Shown here in pieces: positions 48,491 to 61,258 of a stretch of DNA of 64,000 nucleotides. The stretch covers positions 19,094,192-19,158,191 of the forward strand of contig OY754338.1 in NCBI GenBank assembly GCA_963573305.1, given 5' to 3'. The DNA comes from Pyrrhosoma nymphula (Eukaryota; Arthropoda; Insecta; Odonata; Coenagrionidae). Position 1 is the stretch's first letter. The number at the start of each line of letters is the position of its first letter. The notes beneath the pieces are model-generated. The model made no database searches, was not told the origin of the DNA, and saw only the letters and a program-made list of their open reading frames with translations. The position numbers and the translations under genes are program-made.

Positions 48491-50940
48491 CATTGGCAAT
48501 TCAATTCAAACAGAAAAATTGATATTATTTGCAACAAAAATAAATATGTGACTAATACCTCAGAATTGAGTATCATGCGCTCTTCCCTTCGAGTTGGCGA
48601 AATCTGCATCAGTTATATTATATACATAAATTATTATAATAAAAGATTCTTCAGCTGTAGATCATTAAAAGCTAACGTAGATATAACGAAATCGATTTGA
48701 TACAAATATTTAATGTCGTTTTACGCAATATAATGTAAGACTTAATAAAGAGCTATTATGACGATATAAATAATATCGTTTATACCTGCTGTATTGTGTT
48801 TTGCAAGAGATTATTGTTAATACAGCCGTTATCGGCCGATACAGTTCAAATAGTATACATTTTTAACGTATGTATGTATTAATAAGTATTCATTTTATTC
48901 ACTGCAATAGTCTTGAAGCTTTTTTAACTTTGCATGGACCATCGTTTGAAAGTACCAGGGTTCCTTGCCCTCCCAATAACCGCCAACAGGTGAAGATCAC
49001 CAGAAATCCCTTCATTGCAAAATATTTCATCTTTCTTTGAGGAGTTAGCTAATTTAGATACGCATGCAATTGAAACAACACTCCCATCGTATACAGTGAC
49101 AAAAATATCCATAAGTTCAACTCTTGGTATAAGTTACGCTTGAATTGTATCTCCTAAATTTCAGCTATAAATAATGGTATACCGGATGAATTATTCATTT
49201 AAAGCAACATTTAAAAATAACGAGAAATGGATTGGTTTACATTATCTTTTATCCAGTATTGAAAATGCTGAATTCTATATTTCAGGATGTTATATACGTT
49301 GGTGCATTCAGAAATGAAAACAATCTGCAGGCGGACTGAATTTCTTCTTGTTGCGCTCACATACATAGCCATGGTTTATTAACGTGTATTTGTATTTTAT
49401 GCATGCACATTATCAACACAGTTGCCAAAGCTCTGAGGAATAAAACACATGTAGAACAATCATGAAATTGAAACAAGATTTTGCGCAAACACTCTAATCA
49501 AATACAAGCGAATATTATTGATAACCAGTATGCTGTGATAATTCATTTCGTTATTTGTCATGCGAACGTAGAAAATTCTGCTGGATACTTGATAAAAAAA
49601 ACATGCAGTGATACAGCACTGGAACGATTTTATTGATAGAAGTTTAGATAACCAGATAAGCGTAAAATTGACCTCGAGTAAAAGCAGACATAAATCTTAA
49701 TATAACCACGAGATTCAACGTGCACATGTAGTTATTGAAAATAAAGTATCACATGATTTTATTTTGTAACAAATGCCAATAGAATTGAAATTGACGGATT
49801 TGGTCAAATTCAAACGCGGTAATAAGAGGCATAAAATTATATCGCTATGATCAATAACTTGATAACTTCACAACATTTTTACACCGTGGGCCGAAAAAGC
49901 ATTCACGACCGAAGGCATTTATCCGATTTTACAAAAATTATTCCGCTGACGTATATATTTTTTAAATAATTGAGAACACATAGTATTTACCCACAGTTAT
50001 ATTTTTGACACGATCTGAGCGTCAGAAATGTCCCACTATTTTGTATCATAATGTCTCTCTGGAGCTCACACCCTTACCATCCCAGAGGAGATAGACCATG
50101 CAGATGACATTCATGAACTAATTCAAAAGTAGTCCATGACTGAATTATCCTGAGGATACAATCACAGAAGGTTCATCGAATGTTCAAATGTGAATTATTT
50201 ATTTAAAAATGTGTGCTCTATGGATTGTTCGAATCCACTCCACAAATTAATGTTAAAAAATGCTCCCTGTTTGAAAATTTGAAGGACATCATTAAATGAT
50301 ATATATTTGAATTGTCTAACAACAATGTTCGTTCTACATTCTAGGAATATTCTAACATACTATACCAGATTATGGTCAAACTGAAATGGCAATGTCGAAA
50401 TATTTTCATAGATTTTATTTTGACTAGTATTGCCGGCTCTGGACTTCCGGAGTCAGTTGTGTTGTATGTGATCCTGAGGCAAGGTGTGTGCGGCGTGTTG
50501 AATTTTGTACAGTGGTCTTATTTCCATATTTACTTATTGCTTGGTTTCGAGTGGCTCAGTAATATTGACTTTATATTCATCCAATGCGGTAACATAGGTT
50601 TCAATTAATTTATCCCAGAAAACAGTTATTGTGATTGAATGGCATTTTCTCAAACTGTCACGGAATTTACGTTAAAAAATTAGTTCTCACAATTACATTG
50701 ACTGACGGGAGTGATCAGCTATACATATGTATAACAGTTACCTAATTCGAGTGCCATAATTCAAATCAGTCGCGAGTGTAGGTATGTATAGGCATATCAC
50801 AGGTAGATATGTGATAACAGTAGTATTATTCAGGTAGGTAGGAGGAGATGTAACGATTCTATGGTAGAAGTAGACATTGTGATTATATGATAGTAGCCTT
50901 CGGAGGTAAAGAAACTTTTTACGTTTAGAGAACCATCTAC
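48491..50940. other. AT-rich non-coding sequence
   Basis: Nothing recognised on either strand. Confidence 0.5.
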
Positions 50941-51078
50941 GATGAACATTCTTTGAATGATCTATGAAGTATTCCAATAAATATTCTTTGAACTATCTAT
51001 GAATGCCATTTGAACGTTCATTTAATGTCCTTGAAAGATCTTTGATCGTTTTAATAGTGTTCAATGAACGTTCTTTTA
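50941..51078. repeat. degenerate repeat rich in GAAC/GTTC words
   Basis: Words such as ATGAACATTC, TTGAATGATCTATGAA, TTGAACTATCTATGAA, TTGAACGTTCA and TCAATGAACGTTC recur, giving imperfect direct and inverted repeats. Several GAAnnTTC units resemble heat-shock-element half sites, though the spacing between units is irregular. Confidence 0.5.
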
Positions 51079-53411
51079 CCATATTTAGGAAAATAAATTC
51101 TCCACTGGGATACCACATGTCAAACGCCTTCCTTAGGGGCAAATATCTCGAAAAGTTGCAGACATTTAGGTATCATCATTAAAGATGAGGCCATTTTATT
51201 TTTTTATGAGAACGGATTGAGGGAATTTTGTGGACAGTAGTAACTCACTCATTCTACTTTGACTATTGGAATGATTACGATACGGGGTGAGTACTACTAT
51301 CCCATTCACCGTCGTGATATTCGCGCGTGCGGTTCCTCATTCCGCTCTCCTTCCCTTGCAAGGAGACGGACTCTCCCTTCCGGCATCTCGAAATGATTCC
51401 GCCGCATTGTTATCGACTCCAGATCGATCCGCGCTCAGGAAGAAAAAAAAACAACTCACGCGTCCTTCCATTCGTCCGTGAAAAATCAACCGAAATTTCC
51501 CATCCCGTGGACCGAGGAAGGGAACACTGCTTTGCTTGGTGCTCCTGCCACCATTCCCTACTCTACCCACACACACGGCCATACTTTAATTTCTTTCCGA
51601 GGCTCTTCCCCACGGCGGGCACGACCGCAGTGGAATTCCCGTTGCTACTCTTTCCACCTCTGGACCAGCAGTAGCCACCCTACCAACCCCTCCTCCCACC
51701 GCACACACAACAAAACCCCACCCCCTTCCCCCCAGGGATCAGCAAAGCGGAACTCCACGAGGGTCCGGACCCCCACGTGACCGCTAAGCGCGTTATTTAG
51801 TTCTCGGACCTTTTAAAAGAGGAGTGGGGGGGTTTAAGGGGAAGGAGAAGGGGTCCAACAACCCCACCAGGCCGTGGGAGTGTGCATCGTAAACAACTTC
51901 CCGAATGTGCCCACAGTTCTCATTACGCCGCTTACTTTTCTCCCTTTTGGTTACCGCATATTACTTAGCGTTTATGCATAACAACATTTTATTCCCGGCA
52001 CGGAAATAAGTATAATGTGCGATGTAGGAATAAGAAAGCCCATCATTGGTGTTCAGACCATTCATACAGCTTAGCTTAAATGGTTGCTCGCCAACACGAC
52101 GCTTAAACTTTGAGATTACAAGGGGATTTTCTGAAAAAGTGACCCGATGCGTACTTTTCTTCGTTGAAAACACTTAGCTCTCCTTATACCATGTTTCCTT
52201 GTATTGCAGTGAAAGTCTTATCTATAAATAGTTTGGAATCGTTTGCTATAATTTACACGCCGTAGGATGCAAAATAAACCTTAACCTTCTCTTCGTAATA
52301 ATAATAATATCAACCCTAGAAAACATAAATAATTTCATGATAGAAGCACGTTCTCAATATGCAATGCATATTAATTGTTATCATTTCTGACTTGCAGGTC
52401 TCATTTGTGGCTTCGATTAATCTATTTCAACTTCAAAAGTTTTGACTGGAATTCATCGGTGTTAAACTTCCATTACTCCACATCACAGCACCACAATATC
52501 AGGCGAATTCATAATTTCGGATAGAAAGTAAAGAGGTGGCACTGATTTGCGATGTTTGATGCCTCAAGTGATGTGACAGTTCATGCTAATATAACTGACG
52601 TAAGGTATGAACTCCTACTAACAAAAGCTAGCCTACTGTAGCAGTTTATATTTATGAAATGTAAACACATTACTGCAATCCACTATAATTTCATAATAAA
52701 ACGACTTTCCAACTTTTACTGCGACATCGGATATTACAACGATAAAATGTGAGTACGATAGATTTTTAGTACTTGACATTTTCCAATATAACACTAAGTA
52801 TTTTGTCCTCCGTGCACTCCTCTCTGACTAGCTAGGCATGCTTCCCACTTTTCTTACTTTCCTTCATATGTTACCTTATTCCCCCCTTTACCTAGCCTTC
52901 TATCACAGCCTTTAATACACCAGTACATATATCTGCTTTACCCACCTTGTACGGAATCAAGCATTGCCGGAGGTTCAACATATACTGCTAGAGCCAACGT
53001 ACTATGGTAGAAGCGATCACAGGAATAAAATAAAGGAAATTGACTGCCGAACAGATAGATTTAAAATGTCAATTTTCCCACGCACAATAAGGTATCATAA
53101 TAGTTGCGATAGATCAATCATATGAAACTCCTACCCTCAATAGGTAGAGTAGAATCTTCACTTTTGCTTAATAACACAACATCATTACTAACACTTCACA
53201 CCGGTCGATTTATCCGGCATTATTTTACTTTGTTCTCTGCATGAAGTAGCATCTCGTAGTATTCATAAATTCAGTATCAGTAATATTAACCACTAGATAA
53301 GTGTATAGCATTGTTTTGCATGTTTGCATGTTCATTTACGTATCACTCTCCCAGTTTCCGGTTGGACTGCGCACTGTTCTCCTGACTGCTTTGGTCTGCG
53401 CCTAGCCCCAG
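51079..53411. other. non-coding sequence with a GC-rich island near 51290-51960
   Basis: The island is C-rich with frames in several registers and no domain. The rest is AT-rich. Confidence 0.5.
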
Positions 53412-53511
53412 GAAGAGCGTGCGAGGATCTTACTTGTGCTGGGACGAGTGCTGCATGCCTGGTGTGGAATCACCCCGTGCCATTTGTAAATGTAGAAGAC
53501 ACATTGTATAG
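53412..53511 (+). CDS. candidate cysteine-rich terminal exon, unrecognised
   Basis: A good acceptor (a pyrimidine-rich stretch with TTCTCCTGACTG, ending GCCTAGCCCCAG at 53411) is followed by 32 codons to TAG in the frame beginning AAG at 53413. The peptide includes SYLCWDECCMPG and ICKCRRH, so five cysteines in a short basic tail, as in small secreted cystine-rich peptides. A second frame through the same DNA is open longer (53324-53578) and is also cysteine-rich, which weakens the call. The exon would begin with the last base of a codon, so it cannot join directly to the exon ending at 2316. No family was recognised. Confidence 0.2.
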
Positions 53512-56099
53512 TTTTATGGCAGTCGATGAAGTGTCACCTCTTAAAACATCTATGTTTAAAAAAAAATATCAAATTTAAGGTTCCGAGAGAGAAAAATATC
53601 CTCGAAAATATATGAATCACAGTAACGGTAAAAGACTCCGCAAAAAATGAAACATGGACGGGTGGGTGACTCAATATTCGTGCATGGTTTCGACAGCCTT
53701 CACCTCGCACGACCCGCTGATTCGATAATCTGAACGAGCGGGATGAAAGGGTTTTTGCGAAAAAGTTGAAACACGCCCCACGCATTCGGTTTTTTGTACG
53801 TAACCGCAGAGAGTTTTGAAAAAATGACACTCGGGAGAGAGAGACGAAACGAGAGCGAGAAGAGAGACCAGTTGCCATGGGGCAGTCGATGGTTGCCAGG
53901 GAGATAGGGGGGGAGGGGGGTAGCGGAATAAATAAAAAAATGGAGGAGGGGGGCAAATATTGGTCCCTCCTTCACGGCCCCTTCCCACGACAAACTTATT
54001 TCCCCGAATCAGGAAAACAACCCACGCCCGAAACCCAATACTCCAGCCGCCGCCGCGCCGTCGGACACTAAACACAGAACGAAACAGACTGCCACGGTTC
54101 ATTTGACAACCTCTCTTCCAACCCCTCACTTACTTCCCTCTCGTGACCTTGGACCACAAAACGGAGAGGGGTTGAGGTGACGATTTTTAAAGGGAAACGT
54201 GAACCAACATAAGACAACACGTGCATCTTGTATTGCCCCGACAAGGGGGAGTAGTAGGAAATACAGGGAAACTACACAATGGTCTCATACCTACAAACTA
54301 CCCAGAAAGCCGCTACAGTGTGTGCCAGGCTCTCTTTCGTCCCAGCTAGTGTGATGCTGAAAAAATATTTCCCGCGTCATACTGAAACTTGACTGATCCA
54401 AATATTGAATTAATTTAACTCAAGCGTGTATTCTAAAAGTTGGAAGCGTCCCCCAGCCCATTCCTTCCATCAGCTAAGCTACTGTCTCTGTTCGCTGGTA
54501 GCAGTTTTCAACGAAGTGTACCTACCTCTTTCCTTTGTATTTTATTTTGCTTATTATATTTTATGCGAAGGGTACCAATTTCACGTGGCACATTCAAAAT
54601 GTGACATAATCAGATAGATTTAACACAACGTTTTCACCCAAAAACATTTCCGCTTTTCGCTTGATTATTCCTCGGTTCCATCAGCGCCTGAAATGTTTCA
54701 TTTTAAATCACCACAATACATTTCGCTATCCAGCACAGCAATCCAGCACCTTTCACCTGAATTGGCTCTAGTAAGCCTTGCATTAGATGTAAAATACTAA
54801 TTGACAACTTCGTCTCCATCGTAAATAAGAGGGTAAATATTGAAGGCATCAAGGAGATGGTCGACAGTAATGTCTAACTTGCAAAATCATGCATGTAGAC
54901 ATATCGACAGTAGTAATGGACGACTCAAGTGATATCAAGCACTCTTTGGGGTACATTATTTATGAGAGTGAAATAAAACTAAATAGAAGGAAGATTATCC
55001 TTTCTTTCACCTACATATAAACTGAGATTATGTCAGATACTAAAACACAATTCAGTACTTATTTTCTGGACCATACCTGGATTTCAATGGTAATTGTCCA
55101 CAATTTACACTAGACAATATGCCCAAATAATACAAGGCCGGTCAGAGTAATACTATTAGCCATAACAGTTATCGCTATTGCTTCAACTTCAATGATATTT
55201 CGCCTGTGCCAGGTTAATTTTTGCTTTGGATTAATTGAGGTTGTGTTGATAGAGAAAAATGTACATCTAAACGATTTTACAGACGATTTAACCTACACGG
55301 TTGAGTTAGTACAACATTTACAGATATGTTTTAGAACAGAGCTACGATTCCCCCGGGGTTAATTCGGATCCTGGACATGATAAAATTTGGAATACGAGTC
55401 TCCCAATGGCGAATGTGAATATTTAGGGAGAGGATTGGAAGAAGGCTCAAGCTTTCTTATGGGTGGACGTGCTCAGGGAAGTATTGAGTGAGTTATGGGC
55501 ATACGGCGGTTTATTTAGGGTTCCAATACGCGCCCCTACACTCATTTTTAAGTGCCCTTCCTCCTTTCCCTCCATATTCTCCCAGAAGTTCTTTAATCCG
55601 GTGACGCTTTTCATTGAAATAAAAAGTCGTGCATAAAATCTTCTTTGCAATAAGAAATAATCAGTAAATTGGTATAGTGATCTCTGACTTTCGTGTCTCT
55701 CTAAAGCCAACACAATTTGTGCGTAGCAATAACATAGGCACGCTGTGCTGGAAGCAAAGGCCGCTCATTAGAGACAGAAAACGTTAAGTGCAGAGTAATT
55801 AAGAGTTAAGTAAAGAGAAGCGAACTAAAATTTCTTTTTCACATCTATAATTGCGAGCGTGGTACTTTTCAGTTATAGAGAGTCGAATGACAATTACGGT
55901 CATCCGCGTCATTAATAATAGGCGGGTACATTTACAGTAGAAGGATTACTATGCTCAACCTCCCACCCGACGGAGAGAGCATTGAACATTAAGTGCTCTC
56001 CAAATAAAAACCAAATATGAATCGCGAATTCCATATAAAAAAAACACGACTGCCGAAAACCAAGCTCGGACCATCGGGAAACCAGTTTTCTAGCAGGAA
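53512..56099. other. non-coding sequence; GC-rich to about 54190, then AT-rich
   Basis: The GC-rich part has long minus-strand frames (up to 152 codons) that overlap in three registers, with serine/proline/arginine bias and no domain. It is not called coding. Confidence 0.45.
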
Positions 56100-56180
56100 A
56101 GTTAGTTAGTTACCGAGTAACATCTTTAGATCAGACCTGACGATGTCACTCGGTAACGAAACCATGGTCGTGAGATTGAA
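56100..56180 (+). repeat. foldback relic of the hammerhead-like family
   Basis: GTTACCGAGTAACATCT (from 56109) is an imperfect inverse of GATGTCACTCGGTAAC (to 56157). Most of the left arm has decayed. Confidence 0.55.
56137..56169 (+). ncRNA. hammerhead-ribozyme-like motif
   Basis: CTGACGA (56137-56143), an imperfect hairpin GTCAC-TCG-GTAAC, GAAA (56158-56161), the self-complementary ACCATGGT (56161-56168) and C at 56169. All core boxes are present. Stem I could form two base pairs next to the cleavage site (AC with GT). Confidence 0.35.
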
Positions 56181-59100
56181 ACTATATGTGAAAAAAGATG
56201 TGCTGAAAATTCACCTTACTTTCCAACTAGAAAAAACTTTCACAAAATTACGCCCAAAACAATTTCTTACAGTTTTCTAGCCATAAAACTAACCCAACCC
56301 CCATGATGTAGTTCACCTGACGTCAACAGGTATTGGTTTTACATGCACAAAGCTATACTTCCTCCAAAGTGTACCCAGGAAGGCGAAGCGGGGTCGTTGG
56401 ATTGGGAATGAAAGTCCCCGAGTGACGAACGTAAATGATTAGTCGGGGTACGAGCGTCCTCCTTGTGTGCGAACGTGTTCCGGGGAAGGGTGGAGCGAAA
56501 TTGGGGTAAAAGGGGGTGTATTTAAGGTGGTTCCGACCCCTCTTCCCCCCACCACCAGACCCCTCCTCAGTAATCCCTAATTAAGAGCAGGCGAACCGGG
56601 AAGGTGAAGATGGTGCCGACACCTGAATCGGGAAGCACCGCTGCCCCGAAAACCTAAAACCAGATATCCTTGTTCCCTCGCTTCCCCCTTCTCCCCCACC
56701 CCCCTTAGACACACTCCACCCCCTCACTCTCCAAACCTCACCTCACGGAATCCCAAATATCCGAAAACCTTCACTTAAACCACCCGACCGGCCGCCCGCC
56801 CACCCACCTACATCCAACTGCTCCCCAAGCCCCCATCTCCTTCCTCCCCGACTTCATTTGCGTACGAAGCGCTTTCCCTTTTCCCTCAACACTGTTTACC
56901 CTGCAGGAAGCCGAATTAAACGGGCTGGGAGGAGTGCGGGGGAGGTTGGCGGAGGATGGGAGCCCGTTGGACCGTTTAAAGAGAGATATGGACCGAATGG
57001 GTGGGCGGAGGGTTGAAACGGAAAAGTGGGTAAGGTACGAGCTGCTGCCCAGATGAGCAAAGAGGAAGGGCGGAGTCAAGAATAGCGCCTCTTCCTCATT
57101 ACCGGATTCACTCTCACCACGGCTGCTACGGATGCTGTTTAAAAAATAAACTCTGATGGTAGTCAAGCCAAACCCGATGCTCCAGCCGATGTGTAAAATA
57201 AGGCTTGAGGTGGATTTTTTTTAACTTTGTTAGTCTCGTAAGTGCCCAAAAAGCAAAACAGTCGAACTACTTGGAGAATCATTTGGGTGGAGAGAACAAA
57301 TGCAAGTGACCTAGCTGTCACCCGAAACTTATTTTTAAAACTTGAGATTCACTCTAGATGTTATCTGCCCCAAAAGCGTCACGAAGGTATTAATGCTATA
57401 ATAAGTATGTCAGAATACTTAAGCCAATGACCGTTGAAGCGTATGTACTTCACAAATAAATGGTTTTTCTAAATGCATAAATGGTTCCCAATTAGTCGAA
57501 GCAGTAAAAACATTAATCAAACAGGTCAACAGAAGCTGTGTTAATGAGACGAGTAAGACGTGATTCGAATCCTTATTAGCCTCTTTATCATCGTAGAACA
57601 AACTCGGGGTTCGAAATAATCTAGTAACTTCAAAAAAGCTTTACGTTAAATGTAATTAAACTGGAAATAATTTGCATAGACTCAAAGGATTTCATAATTA
57701 TGCCTTTTCATATTTCTGATTTGTTTCCTAGGCGTTCTAAGTTTTGCATAAACAAATTTGAAACAACAAATTGATTCAAGAGTAAATCGACACAGAGTGT
57801 CATATTTTGTTAGAAGTAAAATTCTCGTACCATGTGATTTATTTCGCAACGGTAAAGAAATTTAAATTCACATTTGGTGCTAAAAACAAATGTTTTACAA
57901 CGTATTTCATTACATCCCCTCACATGTAATTGCACACGGTAGGATAATCAGTATTTGCCATGCAAAACTAATGATTAACGATAACGATCACTTGAAAAAC
58001 GTAATGCTGCTTTCAGCTCTCGAGCATGTACCTCAATATTAAATATAATGTGTTTCTTTATTGATTCCACTCACTTGACCTTTTAAAAATCAACTAGGTT
58101 ATCCAGGCCAGCACGTAAGAGCATGATGAATTTTAATAAATAAATGGGAATTGCCACTTCAGGGAGCATATTTAAATTCAAATAATGCCCTCAGTAATTA
58201 AAGACAATAACTTCCTCACTCGAGACACTAATGAATTCGGTAATGAGGCACTCAAAGTATGGATTAAAAAGTGCTGATTTAATTGCTCGAAGATCCTCGA
58301 AACACAATGGGTTGATTGAATTATTATTTTACTTAAGTGCCTTCCAATTGGATTTCATTGGAAACTCCCACCTTCGTTGGTATTTAATTTTACCAAAGAG
58401 GAAAAAAGACCACGCGGAGAATATTTCTTACAATATACGTAAAAAGTAATGATGGATTGTGCTTACAATGTATTTTCACCATCAATTGGATTGGTTATCC
58501 AGTAAAAAGACATTTCTACATATTAACTCAACGTTTTGCTAACAGTCTCAAGTCATGCCTATCGTGCTTAGCGTTGAGTTGCATCGGTCGCCAATTCCGT
58601 GATTAAGGAGAGCGGATAATTTTCAAAAATACAAATAAAAATTAGCAAAACACAAAAGATTGTCGCAAAAAAGCTAAGGATATGCGGCACTTCCTTCATG
58701 AAGACAACGCACACCAACGAACGATATCAAAATATTAACCCCTTGCCGGACTAATTTTCAAGATATATGCCTAAAAATATAAGCTATTTTACATGGGATA
58801 GATTTCGACTGTGCGCTCCACAGCGGGAATATATAAACAATTAGGAACTAATAGAAACTAGATTTCATCAAAAAACTAACGGTGTGTAGTTTGTACATTT
58901 TCTCAACTATTTATAAATATTAACCTATAAGTCACCACAGTAAGTTTTACAGAATCGCAAAAAAACATTCGGTTTGGAAGACTTGTAAGCCATACGGCAT
59001 GAAATAATACGTCAAGCTAGAGATTTATGCAGATAGATATATTTATGTAATTGCCGAGAGTTTTTGTTATATTTAACTATACTTTTGCACCATTAATATT

Positions 59101-60315
59101 ACAATATTTACCACTTGCTTCTTAAAGACACTGAAATTAAAATATAAAATTCGAATAAGGTCTCCATTATGACTAGCGAAATATCTCTCTCAAACCACCT
59201 AAAGGGAAAGGCAAGGAACCCAGACGATCTCCTCCTCCTCCTCCGGCAAGGTGTATTTATTTTTTCGTGGGTGGAGGGAGAGAGAGTGAATGTAGGTAGG
59301 TTGAAGGACTGGCGGTAGATGGCGCGGAAGTGAGGAAACAGGAGAGAGAAAGGGAGAACGAGGAGGAGGAAGTGAAGTAGGCGGGGGGGGGGGGGAGGGG
59401 AATTTAGCGGGAATAATGAAGAGAAGGGGCGAAATTGGCCCCAGAGAGTCCTGCAAAGATGGGGAGGGGGAGGTAAGGGAGAGTGGAGGAAACGTTTAAT
59501 CTCATTGCTGTCGGCTTTAAAGAGTTTCTTCCCTTTTTCGGTGCACGACTCATTGGTCCCGCTCGTATAAGCTGGCAAATGAACAGCCACCGGGGTGCGG
59601 AGGGGGGGAGGGCGGAAGTAGGGCGAGGGGGGGGGGGCTAGGGAGAGGGCCGAGGAAAGGGACGGGAAAAGGATGCTGGAGATGAAAGCTCCTCTCGGAA
59701 GAGACATTTGAATAAAAAAAGGTAAATAAAAACAAATAAATGAGAGGAGAGGAGGACGAAGGGCGAAAACAATTGCACGTTAACGAGAAAGGAAAGTAAC
59801 GAGGAGTAGGATGTCCTAATTTATATATATTTTTTTAATAGCTGCCTCGGCTCCCCCTTCGAATCCTCGCAAACCCATAGGCGGGCATGAGTCCGCATTG
59901 AGGGAGAATATACGCTGTGATGGTGGACGAGGAGAGAATGGGGAAGAGGAGGGGGGAATCATCAGTCGAGGGAAAGTATTGTAACGAGGATGCGAGGGTA
60001 GATAGATAAACGACTTTATTTTTAGCGAACTTGAGACCATACCTTCCCATTCCGAGGCCTATTCTTCCGTGTAACTATCAGGCCATGTCAGGTATGGTTC
60101 CACAAACATCACGTGGTCATCTACAAGTACAAGTTACGCAATCCAACGACAGCACAAATAATGTTCAATTACCTAATGGATCATAAATGATACTGTATAG
60201 AAAGAGAGCACTCAAAATACAGTTAGAGGTTTGGAAAATTCCATTGGATTCCTGATATACAGACCTTATTCGTGAAATTCCCATTCAAAATAAAACAGTA
60301 TTGGTAAATTTCCGC
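56181..60315. other. non-coding sequence with GC-rich islands near 56330-57140 and 59190-60060
   Basis: The second island is strongly purine-rich on the plus strand, with G runs around 59380-59400 and 59620-59640. Its minus strand gives long serine/proline frames (up to 199 codons) of low complexity, an effect of the strand bias. No gene is supported. Confidence 0.45.
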
Positions 60316-60395
60316 ACAGTATATTTTAAAAACACAGTTACAACACACCACCGACCAAGGTTTCGGCACGTAATGACATTATTCTTGATTTTTTA
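60316..60395 (-). repeat. half copy of the hammerhead-like foldback family
   Basis: On the minus strand GTGCCGAAACCTTGGTCGG contains GAAA and ACCTTGGT then C, a self-pairing box with two unpaired central bases. The CTGANGA box is degraded to something like AGAATAA. The second arm was not found. Confidence 0.45.
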
Positions 60396-61140
60396 TTTAT
60401 ACTTTTATTTGAAAAGGACCTCAAGTTTTTCCACAAATTTAAGCATGATACGCTTTTATACGTGATTTACCCACACAAAGATCGAGGTTTAGAACACCAG
60501 CGAAGAACCTCCAAGAACTATAGTCTATATTTAAATCATTAGGAATAAAAGATCGAACGGAAAATGCGATAGCGTCAACACAGATAAAGATTGGAAGCTA
60601 AAATATGTCACATATCAGCAAGTAAAATTCAAAAGTTACATGTATAAACAAGAAAGAAAAGATATTATCCTGTTAGTTTTCGCCTACGTTTATCATGCAA
60701 GGAGTTGATGGAGGAGGGAAAAGTTTGGTAATTAGGTGACGTAGCTTGAATATACAACAATATCACACAGAAGCAAGTAAAATTTAAAAAATTAAGATGT
60801 TTTCCTAAAATTAGATTTTGAGGCAAATTAAACGAGAAATCAAATGGCAAATGTACTATATAACGGAGGGGAGAAAGCCTTAAGAACTATTGTGATTTTC
60901 AGAGGAATGAGAGTATTCAACCATTAAAAGAGCACTGAGATGGGAGATTCACCCTGAGGACGAGATGAGATTCACCCGAGATCACTACATTACATAAAGA
61001 GAATTTTAAGATTTTATTTCAAAGTAATACGTATACTGTGTGGCTATGGAGAATGTGGGATGTAAATTCGATTTAAAAAATGGCCAAATATTTTCGTCCC
61101 GTAATAAGAAATGAATCATTGACTAACCCCACTAAAAACA
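60396..61140. other. AT-rich non-coding sequence
   Basis: Nothing recognised. Confidence 0.5.
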
Positions 61141-61141
61141 T

Positions 61142-61256
61142 CATTCGCCTTGAGCGGGATTCGAACCCGGATCCCTCAACCTCGCGCGGAGTGCTTTAAC
61201 CAATCACTCGGCGCGAAATTAAAGGATCCGGGTTCGAATTCCGGTCAAGGCGAATG
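61142..61256. mobile_element. foldback made of two opposed tRNA-derived SINE segments
   Basis: A tRNA-like SINE head lies on the minus strand: GAGTGATTGGTTAAAGCACT (A-box side), then GGGTTCGAATCCC (B-box), then CAAGGCG. On the plus strand at 61224-61256 the T-arm and tail start (GGATCCGGGTTCGAATTCC...) are repeated in the opposite direction. The two 33-bp arms (61142-61174 and 61224-61256) match at 31 positions. The plus-strand arm continues into its own tail (GAATGGTTTTTCCTCTGTGG). The anticodon arm is not tRNA-like. Confidence 0.75.
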
Positions 61257-61258
61257 GT

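Noticed and set aside
53534..54129. Three overlapping minus-strand frames of 97-152 codons
   Set aside because: All three registers are open in the same GC-rich DNA and none has recognisable features.
59108..59707. 199-codon frame on the minus strand, the longest in the window
   Set aside because: It is mostly serine, proline, leucine and arginine because the plus strand is purine-rich with G runs. No domain or splice signal supports it.
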